The notes beneath the pieces were generated by a model. That model saw only the letters and a program-made list of their open reading frames with translations. It did no database searches and was not told the DNA's origin. A stretch of DNA of 64,000 bases from Edolisoma coerulescens (taxonomy: Eukaryota > Chordata > Aves > Passeriformes > Campephagidae): contig VWZW01006244.1 in assembly GCA_013397115.1 (NCBI GenBank), positions 1,362,970-1,426,969 of the forward strand. Direction: 5' to 3'. Of this stretch, positions 13,320-24,059 are shown piece by piece (within the stretch, counting starts at the first letter, position 1; the number at the start of each line of letters is the position of its first letter). The translations under genes and the position numbers were made by a program.

Positions 13320-13465
13320 ACTGCTGTGGCTTTGAGGGGACCTTAAAGCTCATCCACTGCCACCCCCTGCCATGGGCAGGGACACCTTCCACTATCCCAG
13401 GTTGCTCCAAGCCCTGTCCATCCCAGCCTTGGACACTGCCAGGGATGGGGCAACTGTTGCTCAAC
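13320..13465 (-). mobile_element. CR1 LINE 3' fragment
   Basis: Reverse-orientation CR1: 'accttaaagctcatccactg', 'ccctgccatgggcagggaca', 'aagccctgtccatcccagcc' and 'gacactgccagggatgggg'. Confidence 0.9.
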
Positions 13466-13659
13466 TCTTTCCATTTTCAGGCAGAGGCCGTCTGTGAGTG
13501 ACACAGAGTGACAGCCACCGAGCTGGCCAGATTCCATTTGCATTCCTGACTCCTGCCTTGCGCTGCCTCTGGCCATCATTCCTTACCCAGTGTCCTCTTC
13601 ACCATCAATGATGCACACAGAGCTTTCCATGCCTTGAGGGTGTCAGGAGCACGGACCAG

Positions 13660-13945
13660 GCTTTTCCCAGTGGTGCCCAGCAGTTCCACAAGAGGAACGG
13701 GCAGGAACTGATGCCCAGGAAATTCCACCTGAACTTGAGGAAGAACTTCTTTCCTGTGCAGTGACTGAGCACTGGAACAGATTGTCCAGAGAGGCTGTGG
13801 AGTCTCTCTCACTGGGGTATTCCAGAGCAGTCTGGATGTAATCCTGTGCTCTGATATGGTCCTGCTGGAGCAGGGAGGTGGCACCAGAAGCTTCAATGTG
13901 ATCCCTTCCAACCTTATCACTCCGTTATTCTGTGACACAACTCAC
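13660..13945 (+). mobile_element. CR1 LINE 3' fragment next to exon 3
   Basis: Sense-orientation CR1 3' end with the 'gaggaagaacttctttcctg', 'actggaacagattgtccaga' and 'gaggctgtggagtctctctc' blocks, ending in 'gatcccttccaaccttatca' and 'attctgtgac'. It ends about 80 bases before the exon 3 acceptor. Confidence 0.9.
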
Positions 13946-14024
13946 AATGGGTTTTGCCTCCATTTCCTGGTTTTTTTTCCTTTCTTTAAGCTGCAATTAG
14001 AGCCTCTCCCTCTTGTCCCTGCAG

Positions 14025-14112
14025 GTTTTAAGGAGACAGCCTTCCTCTATGCCATCTCCTCGGCAGGGCTGACCCACGCCATGGCCAAGGCGTGCAGCGC
14101 GGGGCGCATGGA
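14025..14112 (+). CDS. WNT9A: WNT9A exon 3, 5' part (split by assembly)
   Basis: First 88 bases of exon 3. Two bases complete the Gly codon begun in exon 2, then codons FKETAFLYAISSAGL through SAGRM follow, ending inside the next Glu codon at an N (14113). The acceptor is the AG at 14023-14024 behind a pyrimidine tract. FKETAFLYAISSAG and KACSAGRM are strongly conserved Wnt9-subfamily motifs. The open frame after the N ends within a few codons because the sequence there is displaced intron. The exon resumes at 14935 with a 13-base overlap (14100-14112 equals 14935-14947), so the break is an assembly artefact rather than a mutation. Confidence 0.95.
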
Positions 14113-14934
14113 NAGAAGTCTGAGTTAAGGGATTATGACCTGGTTTTCACTGTGGCTTCAAGAGTTGTGCAAAACCTTTGGAGAGAGACCAGAGGGAAAG
14201 AAATGGGACTGTCCAGGTCTAGGAAATATGAGGTGGAGACAAAGATGCTGGTTTTCCACAGGGAGGAGAAGGTTTTGCACCACAAAGGGATGGAAAGACA
14301 GGTTCCTCAGGCTCACATGAGGTGGGACACAGAGGAAGGGATTTATGCTGCCACAACACATCCTTAAGGGATGCTTCTCTTGTAGCAGCTCAGTAGAGCA
14401 TGGACAGCGTAGCATCTCCTTGGCCAAGTTTCTTTAAAACTGGCTGGAGAAACACCTGGCAGGAAACCAGGGTGGAGAGATTAATTTCTGGCTGACCTGA
14501 GACCTAAAAGTCCCTTCAGTTTTGTCCTCTGGCAGAAACTTCCCATGTCACCTAGAGCAGAAGACACTGCTTGGGTGTAGAGTCCCTTTTTTCTTTCCCC
14601 ATCTTTATCCTCTCTTCCTGCTCTTTGCACCTGCTGTGAGACTGCCTGGGGCCTTCCCTGCAGGACTGCCAAGAGTTCAAGAAGCATTTGGACAATGCTC
14701 TGGGGCACACAGTGTGATTTTTGGGTTTGTCCTGTGCAGGGCCAGGATTTGGACTCGATGATCCCTGTGGGTCCCTTCCAGCTCAGCATTTTCTGTGACT
14801 GATGTAAAGGACAAAAGTGTCTGCAAGTGCTGGGTCATCCCAGCAAGGGGGGAAAGGAAGGGGCTTTCCACCTTTTCCCATAATCTGCTTGGCCGTACCT
14901 TAGCCTAGAGTTGCTCCAACACGAAAATCCCTCN
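14113..14934. other. Misplaced intron 3 contig inside exon 3
   Basis: An 820-base block with a single N at each end (14113 and 14934) interrupts WNT9A exon 3. Its last 393 bases (14541-14933) are repeated at 15383-15775 with three mismatches (14641, 14757 and 14758), which suggests an alternative haplotype copy. It has no splice signals or open frame that would make it part of the gene here. Its correct place is early intron 3, where its unique first 426 or so bases would help fill the N gap at 15148-15382. It contains part of a CR1. Confidence 0.93.
14640..14805 (+). mobile_element. CR1 LINE 3' fragment (in misplaced contig)
   Basis: CR1 3' end in sense orientation: 'gttcaagaagcatttggaca', 'gacaatgctctggggcacac', 'gatccctgtgggtcccttcc' and 'cagctcagcattttctgtga'. 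This is the second haplotype copy of the element at 15482-15647. Confidence 0.88.
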
Positions 14935-15122
14935 CGGGGCGCATGGAGCGCTGCACCTGCGACGAGGCCCCCGACCTGGAGAACAGGGAGGCTTGGCAGT
15001 GGGGAGGCTGTGGGGACAACCTCAAATACAGCAACAAGTTCGTCAAGGAGTTCCTGGGGAGGAAGCCCAACAAGGACCTGCGAGCCAGGGTGGACTTCCA
15101 CAACAACCTGGTGGGCATGAAG
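14935..15122 (+). CDS. WNT9A: WNT9A exon 3, 3' part
   Basis: Continues exon 3 in frame from GRMERCTCDEAPDLENREAW to NNLVGMK and ends at a GTGCGT donor (15123). Its first 13 bases repeat the end of the upstream piece. After collapsing them, exon 3 is 263 bases and encodes 87 residues plus two thirds of the shared Gly codon, with no lost or gained base. Cysteines in RCTCDE and GGCGDN and the DLRARVDFHNN motif are Wnt hallmarks. The exon ends in phase 0 between the Lys codon and the Val that opens exon 4. Confidence 0.95.
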
Positions 15123-15147
15123 GTGCGTTGAAGGTGGTGCGGGGTGG

Positions 15148-15382
15148 NNNNNNNNNNNNNNNNNNNNNNNNNNNNNNNNNNNNNNNNNNNNNNNNNNNNN
15201 NNNNNNNNNNNNNNNNNNNNNNNNNNNNNNNNNNNNNNNNNNNNNNNNNNNNNNNNNNNNNNNNNNNNNNNNNNNNNNNNNNNNNNNNNNNNNNNNNNNN
15301 NNNNNNNNNNNNNNNNNNNNNNNNNNNNNNNNNNNNNNNNNNNNNNNNNNNNNNNNNNNNNNNNNNNNNNNNNNNNNNNNNN
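15148..15382. other. Assembly gap (235 N)
   Basis: Run of 235 undetermined bases starting 25 bases after exon 3. Its size is probably an underestimate: the misplaced block at 14114-14540 supplies at least about 426 bases that belong immediately left of 15383. Confidence 0.99.
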
Positions 15383-15775
15383 TCCCATGTCACCTAGAGC
15401 AGAAGACACTGCTTGGGTGTAGAGTCCCTTTTTTCTTTCCCCATCTTTATCCTCTCTTCCTGCTCTTTGCACCTGCTGTGAGGCTGCCTGGGGCCTTCCC
15501 TGCAGGACTGCCAAGAGTTCAAGAAGCATTTGGACAATGCTCTGGGGCACACAGTGTGATTTTTGGGTTTGTCCTGTGCAGGGCCAGGATTTGGACTCAG
15601 TGATCCCTGTGGGTCCCTTCCAGCTCAGCATTTTCTGTGACTGATGTAAAGGACAAAAGTGTCTGCAAGTGCTGGGTCATCCCAGCAAGGGGGGAAAGGA
15701 AGGGGCTTTCCACCTTTTCCCATAATCTGCTTGGCCGTACCTTAGCCTAGAGTTGCTCCAACACGAAAATCCCTC
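15383..15775. repeat. Duplicate of 14541-14933 (haplotype copy)
   Basis: 393 bases matching 14541-14933 at an offset of 842 with three substitutions, about 99.2 percent identity. After 15775 the sequence continues into unique intron, so this is the correctly anchored copy. Confidence 0.95.
15482..15647 (+). mobile_element. CR1 LINE 3' fragment
   Basis: The anchored copy of the CR1 also present at 14640-14805, sense orientation, ending 'tcagcattttctgtgactga'. Confidence 0.88.
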
Positions 15776-17350
15776 AGATTGGCCAGCACAGGTGCTTAGG
15801 ATCAGTGTTTCATTGCACCAACCTCCGAGGGGGACATACTGTAAGGCCAGAAATAGCCCTCGAGCCTTGTTATTGTCTGTGTGATTGGATGCAGGCTTGG
15901 GGCTGGGATGGGGGACCTGGGTCTCCAGTTTCCCAGGCAAATGCAGCCCAGCCAGTTGTGCATTCTAGGAATGGCCACCCCAGCTCAGTTGTTGCTGTGT
16001 CTATGTATAAAATGTCATTCCTCGCGACGGAATTGGGGCATCGGGGAATGCCACCAGCCAGGGCTGGCCAGCAAAATGTCTCCCCCTCTCCCCACTACCA
16101 GATGCTCCTAGACAGCACTGAGATAAGGATTAGAAATATCCTGGATTTAGCTGGTGTCTGGTTTTGGCTGACAGCTTTCCTGCTCTGGATTAAAGGGCTC
16201 AGTGTCTCTGAACTCCTGTGGCAGCTCTTTGACGTGTGAAATGGGATTTGCAGGATGATGGAACTTGTTTCAATCCCATCTTTTGGGGTTGAGTGTGTAG
16301 CAGGTGGGACTGGCAATGGAGAAGGTGGCCCATGGAGGCTGTGATTCCATGCTGGATGTTTCTGTGAGATGTCCTGGCTCTCCTCTCATTCCAGTCACTC
16401 AATACAGTCTCATCAAAACCTTCAGGGCTGTGGCTTTAGCTGCCACTGGGAAGTTGTAACTCCATGAATATCCACCAGCAGTGGCAGGGCTAAAAAACTT
16501 CCCCGATGGGTTTGGCCCAACTCCCAGTGTTCCCAGTCCCAGGAGCCGCAGTCAGGATGCCCATATGGCTAAGGCCACTCCTGGATTTAGGATTTGTGTC
16601 CTTAGTTATCATCTGTGCTCCACACTGCGTGACTTTGAGCTAAACGAACTCCAAGGATGAGCTGGAGGGATTGAACCTTCCCTTCCGTGTCCTGATCCTT
16701 GTGAGTTAGCTCCCAGGGGAAGATGCAGGACTCTCCAGCATCCTCTGCCTCCACTTCCCTTGGCACAGTCAGGCACTGGCAGTGGTTTCACAGTGTAATA
16801 TCTGCAGCTAAACAGCTGAGTAACAGTTGTGACGGTTGTCCAGACACCGAGAGCCCTCCTGGCAATCCAAGTCACAGACCTTTCCTGCAGGTCAGTGATC
16901 CAGTGTTCCTATTTTCGTCCACCCACAACGTGTCTGCCGAGTTGGGATTGCTGTCTGACAGCTTTCCTTCGCCTGTTTGCAGCAGCAGTTGAAATGATTT
17001 CTCTGTTTGTGCTGCTGGAATAGTTCGTTGTGCCATGGCGTGGTTGAAAGCTGAGCCAAGCAGCCCACCAGGCTCACGGCACCACCATGGAGCCAGGCAG
17101 GGAACGAGGGAATGTGAAGAAGGAAGCTTTCAGGAGGGTGGTGGCTGAAGATCAGGAGAACACACATCTGTGTCGTTGGGATACGTGGCCCTAAACCACT
17201 GGCACAATTCGGTGTCCCTAAGATGACGATCAGACATGAGGATCCAGGCTGGCTTTGTGACTACCAGGTCAAAACTTGCAGTGCTCGCTTCAGATCCCAG
17301 AATGCTGGAGCCAGTTTGAGGCCTGATCATTGGTCCTCTTGGTGTGGTGG

Positions 17351-17922
17351 TGTTGCCTTTTTCTTGGTCTTAAGATTAAAAGCCAGACACAGTTAAAGGG
17401 AAAGGGGTTTTTACCTCGGTATTTATTTAGGATCCTTGGTGCACCACATCGTCCAGGTGGAGTGCACCGAAATGCACACCGGAATGCACACCCACAATAA
17501 ATCCCGTGTACAACTTACAGGCCTTGCAAATCAGCATATCTATCAAAGATTCCCCAATGAGAGACTTGAATGAATCCCCCATTCTGAGGAATCTCCCCCC
17601 TGGATGGGCCTATCTTAGTTTATAGGATGTTTTGTAGAGAGGACCTTGGTGTCTGGGGCTTTCTGACCCTTAGGAGCGAGGCTTCCAGGGTGTTTGGTCT
17701 CCTGATTTAACGGTACGTGGGGTATCAGACTCAGGGAATTACAAGTATGTGGGCTAAGAGCACTAAGAACACATAAAAGTTACATAAAAGGCTATAAAAA
17801 GGGGTATATAAAAAAGGCAAAAAAATAATCATGGCATCAGTGGACAGATTGTCTTTGGCATTGCTTGCTCTCAGGTGTAGATTAATATCAGGTTTGAGCT
17901 CTGTCCTTCCTCCTGGTCCTAC
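17351..17922 (-). mobile_element. Solo LTR-like endogenous retroviral element
   Basis: On the + strand this block has 'tatttatttaggatccttgg', 'gcaccacatcgtccaggtgg' and 'gtgcaccgaaatgcacaccg', text that I associate with songbird retroviral LTRs. Read on the - strand it would begin TGGTAGGACC and end GGCAACA, with an AAATAAATA polyadenylation-like motif near the end, which favours - orientation. A TATAAAAA motif on the + strand near 17791 leaves some doubt. No gag, pol or env sequence adjoins it, so it looks like a solo LTR. I could not find a clean target-site duplication, so the ends are approximate. Confidence 0.55.
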
Positions 17923-18559
17923 CATGAATTCAGGGATCAGAAGATGAGAGTTGCTCAGCAGACGTTGCTACATTCCTGCTGAGTTTATGGATATTTTCCT
18001 TGAGGAAGGTAGTGAGTTAAATGTGATTTTCATCATGTTTTGTTTGTCTTCAAAGAAGCTGCTCACCAACGAACTCGTGCTGTAAAGACTTTGCAACCGT
18101 TGAGTAGGGTTTGCTCACCCAGTGCCTGCAGCAGTCTGAAACCACTTTGGACCAACCTAGAGTGGTTATTGGAACAATAACTCATCTGGATTTGATTTGG
18201 GGTGGATCAAAGGCAGTACAGGAGTGCAGACAGCCTTGATTTGTGCCGTTTTGGATCTGCACAGTTTGGAACTGGAGTTCCTACAGTGCGTGGATGTGTG
18301 TGTTCACCGAGGGAGCGGAGAAGTCTCTCCTAAAGATACAGCACAAGCTTGGTGGTCTCTCACTGATCCTTTACATGTCATTTTTCCCATCTAATTACTC
18401 CCAACCGTGGCAAAACATACAAATAGTCCCTTGAGACCCAGCAAAAAAAGGACCTGTGCTGGACTGACTAATTTGGCAAGCAACCCTCTCCCCTCCTGGT
18501 CACCACAGCCATTTCTCCATGGTGTCACACCAGCAAACAATCCGTGTATTTCTGCGAGG

Positions 18560-18900
18560 GTGACATTATCCTATCCCGCCTAGTTTTAGTGTCTTTTGGT
18601 AGACGTTCTCAGTTAATTATGATTTTACTTCTGCTTTTTACAACCTTGATGGGCTGCCTGTAATTTTGCTGCCACCAGTGAAATAATCACTGAACATGTT
18701 GTGCCCGTGGTGGCTCACCAAGTTATATGATATGACCTCAGTGGTTAATGAAAGGGCGAGCTTGTCTAGTGTGAGGATGAGGTAATTAGACCAGGACTTC
18801 TCCAGCCTTCTCTTTATTGAAAAGCAGGAGCTCTGAATAGACCACTTATTAAAAAAGCAATTTCCCTTCCTTTGCCAGATCTACTCTCCCTCATTCAGCC
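18560..18900. promoter_or_regulatory. Candidate enhancer-like element, intron 3 (a)
   Basis: A repeat-free stretch with several homeodomain-type cores ('cagttaattatgattttact', 'gaggtaattagaccagg', 'cagtggttaatgaaagg') and low CpG content, set between a transposon and repeat debris. The texture is that of vertebrate conserved noncoding DNA around developmental genes. Regulation of WNT9A, or of WNT3A (its neighbour in other vertebrates), would be a reasonable role, but this is inference. Confidence 0.4.
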
Positions 18901-19019
18901 GTTCTTTCCGAGGGGTCTTGGGTGGAGAGGGTGTTTTGGGGGGAGATGTGTGTGTGGAGGGGATGGGGGAGAAGTCAACTGTATTAAAGCCCCGTTGCCA
19001 GCAATGAAGTTTCTGAGTT

Positions 19020-19250
19020 ATATTACATGAAGCCCAGGCAGCCTTGCTAAAGCTCTCATCTTCTCTCTATCCTCCCCCCTCTTCCCCCTTGTACACACAA
19101 GTGCAGCCCTCTTTTGTAACCCATTAATGAAAAGGCGGAATATTAGAGCACTCAATTAGTTCCACTGGGCTTGAGTAAGTGATGTTTTAATTAAATTTGC
19201 CCAGTTTCTCAGCAAAGTATCATTAAACATGACTTTCCAACTCCCTCTCT
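19020..19250. promoter_or_regulatory. Candidate enhancer-like element, intron 3 (b)
   Basis: Contains 'taacccattaatgaaaagg', 'gcactcaattagttccactg' and 'gatgttttaattaaatttgc' within about 120 bases: a dense cluster of TAAT-type cores in otherwise unique sequence. It is separated from element (a) by a G- and C-rich linker. Function inferred from composition only. Confidence 0.4.
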
Positions 19251-19624
19251 GGAGCGTTGCTAAGTTTCTTAATCCCAGGAGTGCTGACCTCTTCCAGAGG
19301 TATGTCTGGTCAAGCATGTCTTACAGATCCAAGGGGCACAATTAAAGGGGGCTGCTGTTACCCTAGAAAAAAGAATTATCATGTTCTCATTGCCTTTTTC
19401 CTTCATCCTTCCAGAAGGAGGGACACAAGCCTTTGCCCGAAGTCTGGGTATAACCACAGTTGTCTCGGGAGCCGAGAGTGTTTAATACAAAATTATGGGA
19501 AGGCAGAAATGGAGAACAAGAAAAGATCTCTCTTTAAGCAGTTTCTTTGAAACTGGGTCCCTTCATGAGGCTTCACTGTTTCTTTGCACAAGATGTTTTG
19601 GTCTCTGCAGACCATGTGTTTCTG

Positions 19625-19700
19625 AAGGATCACGGAATCCTGGAATGGCTTGGAAGGGTTGGAAGGCACCTTGAAGGTTGCCTTGTCCCAGCCTCCTGCC
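19625..19700 (-). mobile_element. CR1 LINE 3' tail fragment
   Basis: Reverse-orientation CR1 end: 'gatcacggaatcctggaatg', 'ggttggaaggcaccttgaag' and 'cccagcctcctgccatgg'. Confidence 0.8.
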
Positions 19701-20029
19701 ATGGTCCTTGTCACACTCATAGGCTTCAAGTCCAGACCCATCCTGAGACAGCTACACCTGAAACCATCTGGGATGCTCTGGAGAGGATAGTGGGAGGTGC
19801 CTGCACTTTCCCTTGCCGTTGACTTGCTTATTTTGGAATTCCATGCAAGGAATCGCTTTTCCCCCCAGGCGGTGCTGGCAGGGATCTCTCTGGAGGGCTG
19901 GAGATGCGCTCTCCATATCAGGGAGATGTTTGCCCAGCTATCATCTGTCTGAGGAACTTCATGAGCTATCACATAACACGTTATCAGAGCATGCCACCCT
20001 CTTCATTTCTGGAGCTCCGTTGGGCAGAG

Positions 20030-20145
20030 GGGGGAAATTGAGACCCAGAAAGATTAAGTGACTCCCTAAAGGTCACACACGGGCGGAGGGAGGCACAACT
20101 CTCCTGTTGCAGAGACAGTGTTTACAAGCACTTGACCATCCAGTC
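20030..20145 (-). mobile_element. MIR SINE relic
   Basis: The + strand reads 'gaaattgagacccagaaaga', 'gattaagtgactccctaaag' and 'ggtcacacacgggcggag', closely following the reverse complement of the MIR core (aactgaggctcagagaggtt, aagtgacttgcccaaggtca, cacagctagtaagtggcaga). The trailing part matches the tRNA-related half only weakly. MIR elements predate the amniote split and are rare and usually decayed in birds, so a readable copy is notable. Confidence 0.75.
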
Positions 20146-23100
20146 TCACACAGTTCCTACACGTTAGCGTGATTCCAGTCGAACTCCAGGTTTTGCTGCA
20201 CCCTCACGGTGTGTAATAATTGCTGTTTTGGAGCTTAATCCACTTGGTGCACGCAAAAATAAAAAAAAAAAAGAGGCACGAAGCATCCTTTTGGGCAGTT
20301 TTTTAGGGATGTGTTTGCAGTGAGAAATGGGGCATCACATGTTTACCACGGTACGAATCAAACCCAGCAAATAACAGCCTGAGATGAGCTCTTAATGTAC
20401 AGATCAGTTTTCAGGGCCACTACTGGTATTAATTGCTGCAGGTTATGACAGGTAGGAATGCCCAGGCGTGCTCTCTGGATTTTCCTCTCCTTTCAGGCTG
20501 AGAATGGCTCAGCCAAAGCCTTTCTTAGGTCTGGAAATCAATACTCTGGAAAAAAAATTGCTTGCTGTGTCCCATAAGTGATTGCAGTTGGTTGTTTATG
20601 TGGGGTTTTTTTAGCATGGGAAGCATGCTAGGAATACTGAGCATGGGGAAAATACTTCTGAAGTTCTCAGTTTTAAGTAGGGTTATGTTGTTCTATGCTT
20701 AAATGTTTGTATTTTAATACCTATGTCACTAAAATATGAGCGTTTGTACTTTTTAAAGAAGGAAGGGTGGTGGGAGGGGAAAACTGGTCTGGAAAAGCAG
20801 GTTGAGAACGGGCTGAAAAGAAGGGTTTTTTAACAAGGTAGAAGGAAAAAGAAAGGACAACTTCTAACAATCTGTGAAACTTTTGTAATTCAGCCAATGG
20901 CACTGGCCAGTGTGAAGGGACAAGTCCAGTCTCCTGGTTGTGTGTGGGGACCGTGGCTGCTGTCCAAACAAACATTAATACTTGAGCTGAGAGAATGACT
21001 AAGCCTATTTAAATTGAAGAGGGCTCTGTGCATGGGGGATGGAAGGGATTGGATTTGTGGGGAAGCATCCCAAAGCCCTTTTCCGAGGCCAGTCAAGGCG
21101 AGGGCAGGCTTTTCCCTGGATGAGCTGCCTCCGAGGAGGGTTTGCTGCCTCCTCTGCCCCAAACCATAGCGAATGGTTTGAAGCCTTGGAGCCGCAGCCC
21201 AGCCATGACGACAGCGGAGCAATAAGCGAGGAATTCCCACGGCTGGGTGTCCGCCCTGGCCTGCTGCTGCCCAGACAAGAGTTGTCTGAAAACCACCGCC
21301 AGAGCCCCGTGACCCAGCTGGGAATGAATGGGAATCCTGTCCTCGGCGTTTCAGCTAAAACACTGAGAAATTGTGTGTTGCAGCATGTCTGAGACTGATC
21401 ATGACGGGGGCACTTAGTCTGAGCTTCGCAGCACACCATTGTTGGGAGGGAGGATTACATGTTGCATAGCAATGCTCTGCTGTGTGATCCCTTTTCCCCG
21501 TGGCTCCTCGTAAAGCCAGTTGGGAAGGCAGTCCAGCAGCGCTATCTGATTTCCTCCGAGCAGCAAACCCCAGGAAAAATGGTTCTGTCGTGCTTTGTGT
21601 TTTCCTCATTCTGTGTTTGTCAGTATTGGGTGTTCACACAGCAAGGCCAATGGGAATTTGTGTTCCTAAGTCAAGCTAAATAGCTAAAAAATCCTTATTT
21701 TCCTCCCAAACTGTTCTGTTTGAGGCTGTGAGGCTGCCAAACCAGGTGGTTGCTCAGAGGAGAGTGGGAGGACAGAATTTCCATGTGTGATGCAATCCCT
21801 GACCCACCGCTTGTCTTTGTTTGGCTTTGTTTTCATGGTAGGAGCTCTCTACAGCACAGAACACAAAAAGGATGCTCCTTGTTGCTGTTACTCCTGACTT
21901 ACTGCAACTCTGCTGCTCTGTGGTAGCTGTGGAGTTGGGGCCATGGGGAGCATGAAATATTTAGTGGCTTGGATGGAAGCTGAGCCATTCTGCTTCACAT
22001 CTGTGACAAATGTGCAGGTGCCTGTGTCCTTGGTGTAGGTGAAGTGATTATTCAGTGGTGTGTTCAGAACAGCTTCAGGTCTGTGTAGGATGGAGGTAAA
22101 TCAGGCTCTGAACTGTGATGAGCCTTGAAAAGAAAGCAGGAGCTACTCTGGCTCTTGAAATTATGATTTTATATGGTAAAACCTTATTCTTCCTCATCTA
22201 CCCAAGAGTTTTTTGGGAATAAAAATGACGTTTTTCTGTCCTGGAAGCCCCTCGAGGTTGATCCAGATATTTGTCCCAGCATCCAGCCAGCAAAGCTTTC
22301 TCCAACACTGCTCCAAGCAACCTGCTGACTTGGATCAGTCTTGCTCTGCTTCCTGAAGAAATGAGGTGGATTTAAGTGTCTCTGACAGGAGCTCGCAACA
22401 AGAGGAGGAGAGGTCGTTGTGGAAGCTGGGGAGCAGGACGAGAACCAGAAGGGCTTTGCCAAGATTCATTTTGGCTCGTGGGTGGTTGGGGCCCGGAGGC
22501 AGCAGTTCCCCGTCACGCAGCGCCTCGAGGAGCTGCAGCGTGACTGACAGCAGCAGGGGAGGCGGCCTGGGCAAGGAATTTTTCTAGGATTTTCACTCTT
22601 GCTGCCTCGTAACATTCTTGAGCCCTTCCTGGTCCTTCCAGGAGAAGGTTTACGGGACGGTTGGGATGAGCCGCACTTGCACGGCGGCCGGATGAAAATC
22701 CACATGCTGGGTTTCATGAACTGGGGCATTCATGGGGACAGGGACAATGGAAACATTTTATGCTTTGGTCCACTAGTACATGACACCAGAGCTGTCCCAG
22801 CCACTGCTTAACAAGGAGATAGAAACGAGTCAGGAAGCTCCAGACTGGGATTTGTGAAGGACTTTTGAGTCTGGATGCAGAGAACAGAATTAATCTACCT
22901 AAATATACTTATTAGTACCCCTTGAGAGGCCTTTCTGCTGCTGGAGGGACAACTGGTGCGAGGAGAATGTTTTCAAGCACCTCAATTAGTGCCAGGTGGT
23001 GACATTTAGACACCTGAGTTTGGCCCAGAGGGTGGGATTCTGCTCACAGTATCCCCTAAACTGAGGTGCCTCTGTGTGAGCTGGGTCCCCAGGCTCCTGT

Positions 23101-24059
23101 TGGGGGTAGAGATGTGCTCAACAGTTGGTGGGAGCCGGGAGAGCTGTTCAGTGGAGCAGGTGTTGGCCTCACTGCAGGGTCCTCTCCTGCTTTGGCTCCC
23201 CTGACTCCGACAGGAGTTCCGAGGTGTTTCTCAAACCGAGGTGTTTAAACTCAAGGGTTTGCCCCGGTGAGGTCAACCCTGGCTGGCTGGTGTGCTTTAA
23301 GTGCCTAAACCTACATGCTCATACCTGACTGAAGGTCTTGTGCTGTCAGCCAGCTGCCAATCCATCAGGATCAGGTTTTCCAACACGTGTTGGGCTGTAT
23401 CCACCAGCCCCACGTGGATGCCTTGGCTGTAGCGCTCCTGCAACGTCAGCTCTCCCACAGAGCTCAGGAGAGGTGGCTCCTGACAAGAACAGCCCCCGAC
23501 TCCAGGTTCCCGTCCTGAGTTCCATGACCCTGTCTTGTTCAATCAGCTCCAAGTCCAGGAGCATGACTATGAGCTGAGCCAGTTCCCGTTGGTTTCTTGC
23601 TTTCCCAATTCCTGTACCATGGGAGTTGTCTCCTTTTCCAGGTGGAGCAGATGCAAATGTACTGGGGTAGGAGGAAGGGTTGAGGAAAGCCGGAACTGAT
23701 GAATGACTGCAGTGTGCAGCCCTTTCCCAAGTATCCCAGCAATTTCTGCCCATTTTGCTGATGGTGTGGGCGTGAAATCAGGTGGAGGAGCTTTGTTTCA
23801 CACGAGCTCAGCTCTCACTTCTGGACAAGCAGAGAAACGAGACTACACGAGGGAGGGTGCGGGTGAGGGTTGGGGTTTTTCCCCCCGCCCTCGGTGTTGA
23901 AATGTGTTCTGCACGCTCTTGTCTGACATTGTGGGATTTCTTGTGGACTTGGCGAGACACTTTGGCACACAAAGCGTGACAGCCCTTACCCAAGCCATCC
24001 CAGCTGAGCACTATAACCAGCAACACATCTCACCCTGTAACCCGCCACCGCTCTGAATG

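Larger units (their letters stand above)
9718..14024 (+). other. WNT9A: WNT9A intron 2
   Basis: Bounded by a GTGAGT donor and a pyrimidine-rich AG acceptor ending at 14024. It contains three CR1 fragments (11905-12035 on +, 13320-13465 on -, 13660-13945 on +). One AT-rich, apparently unique segment near 11380-11560 could be a conserved element. Otherwise it is unremarkable. Confidence 0.93.

Noticed and set aside
14113..14934. A true insertion or pseudogenising event in WNT9A exon 3
   Set aside because: Single-N borders, a 13-base overlap at the joint and a near-identical copy in intron 3 show a scaffolding artefact.
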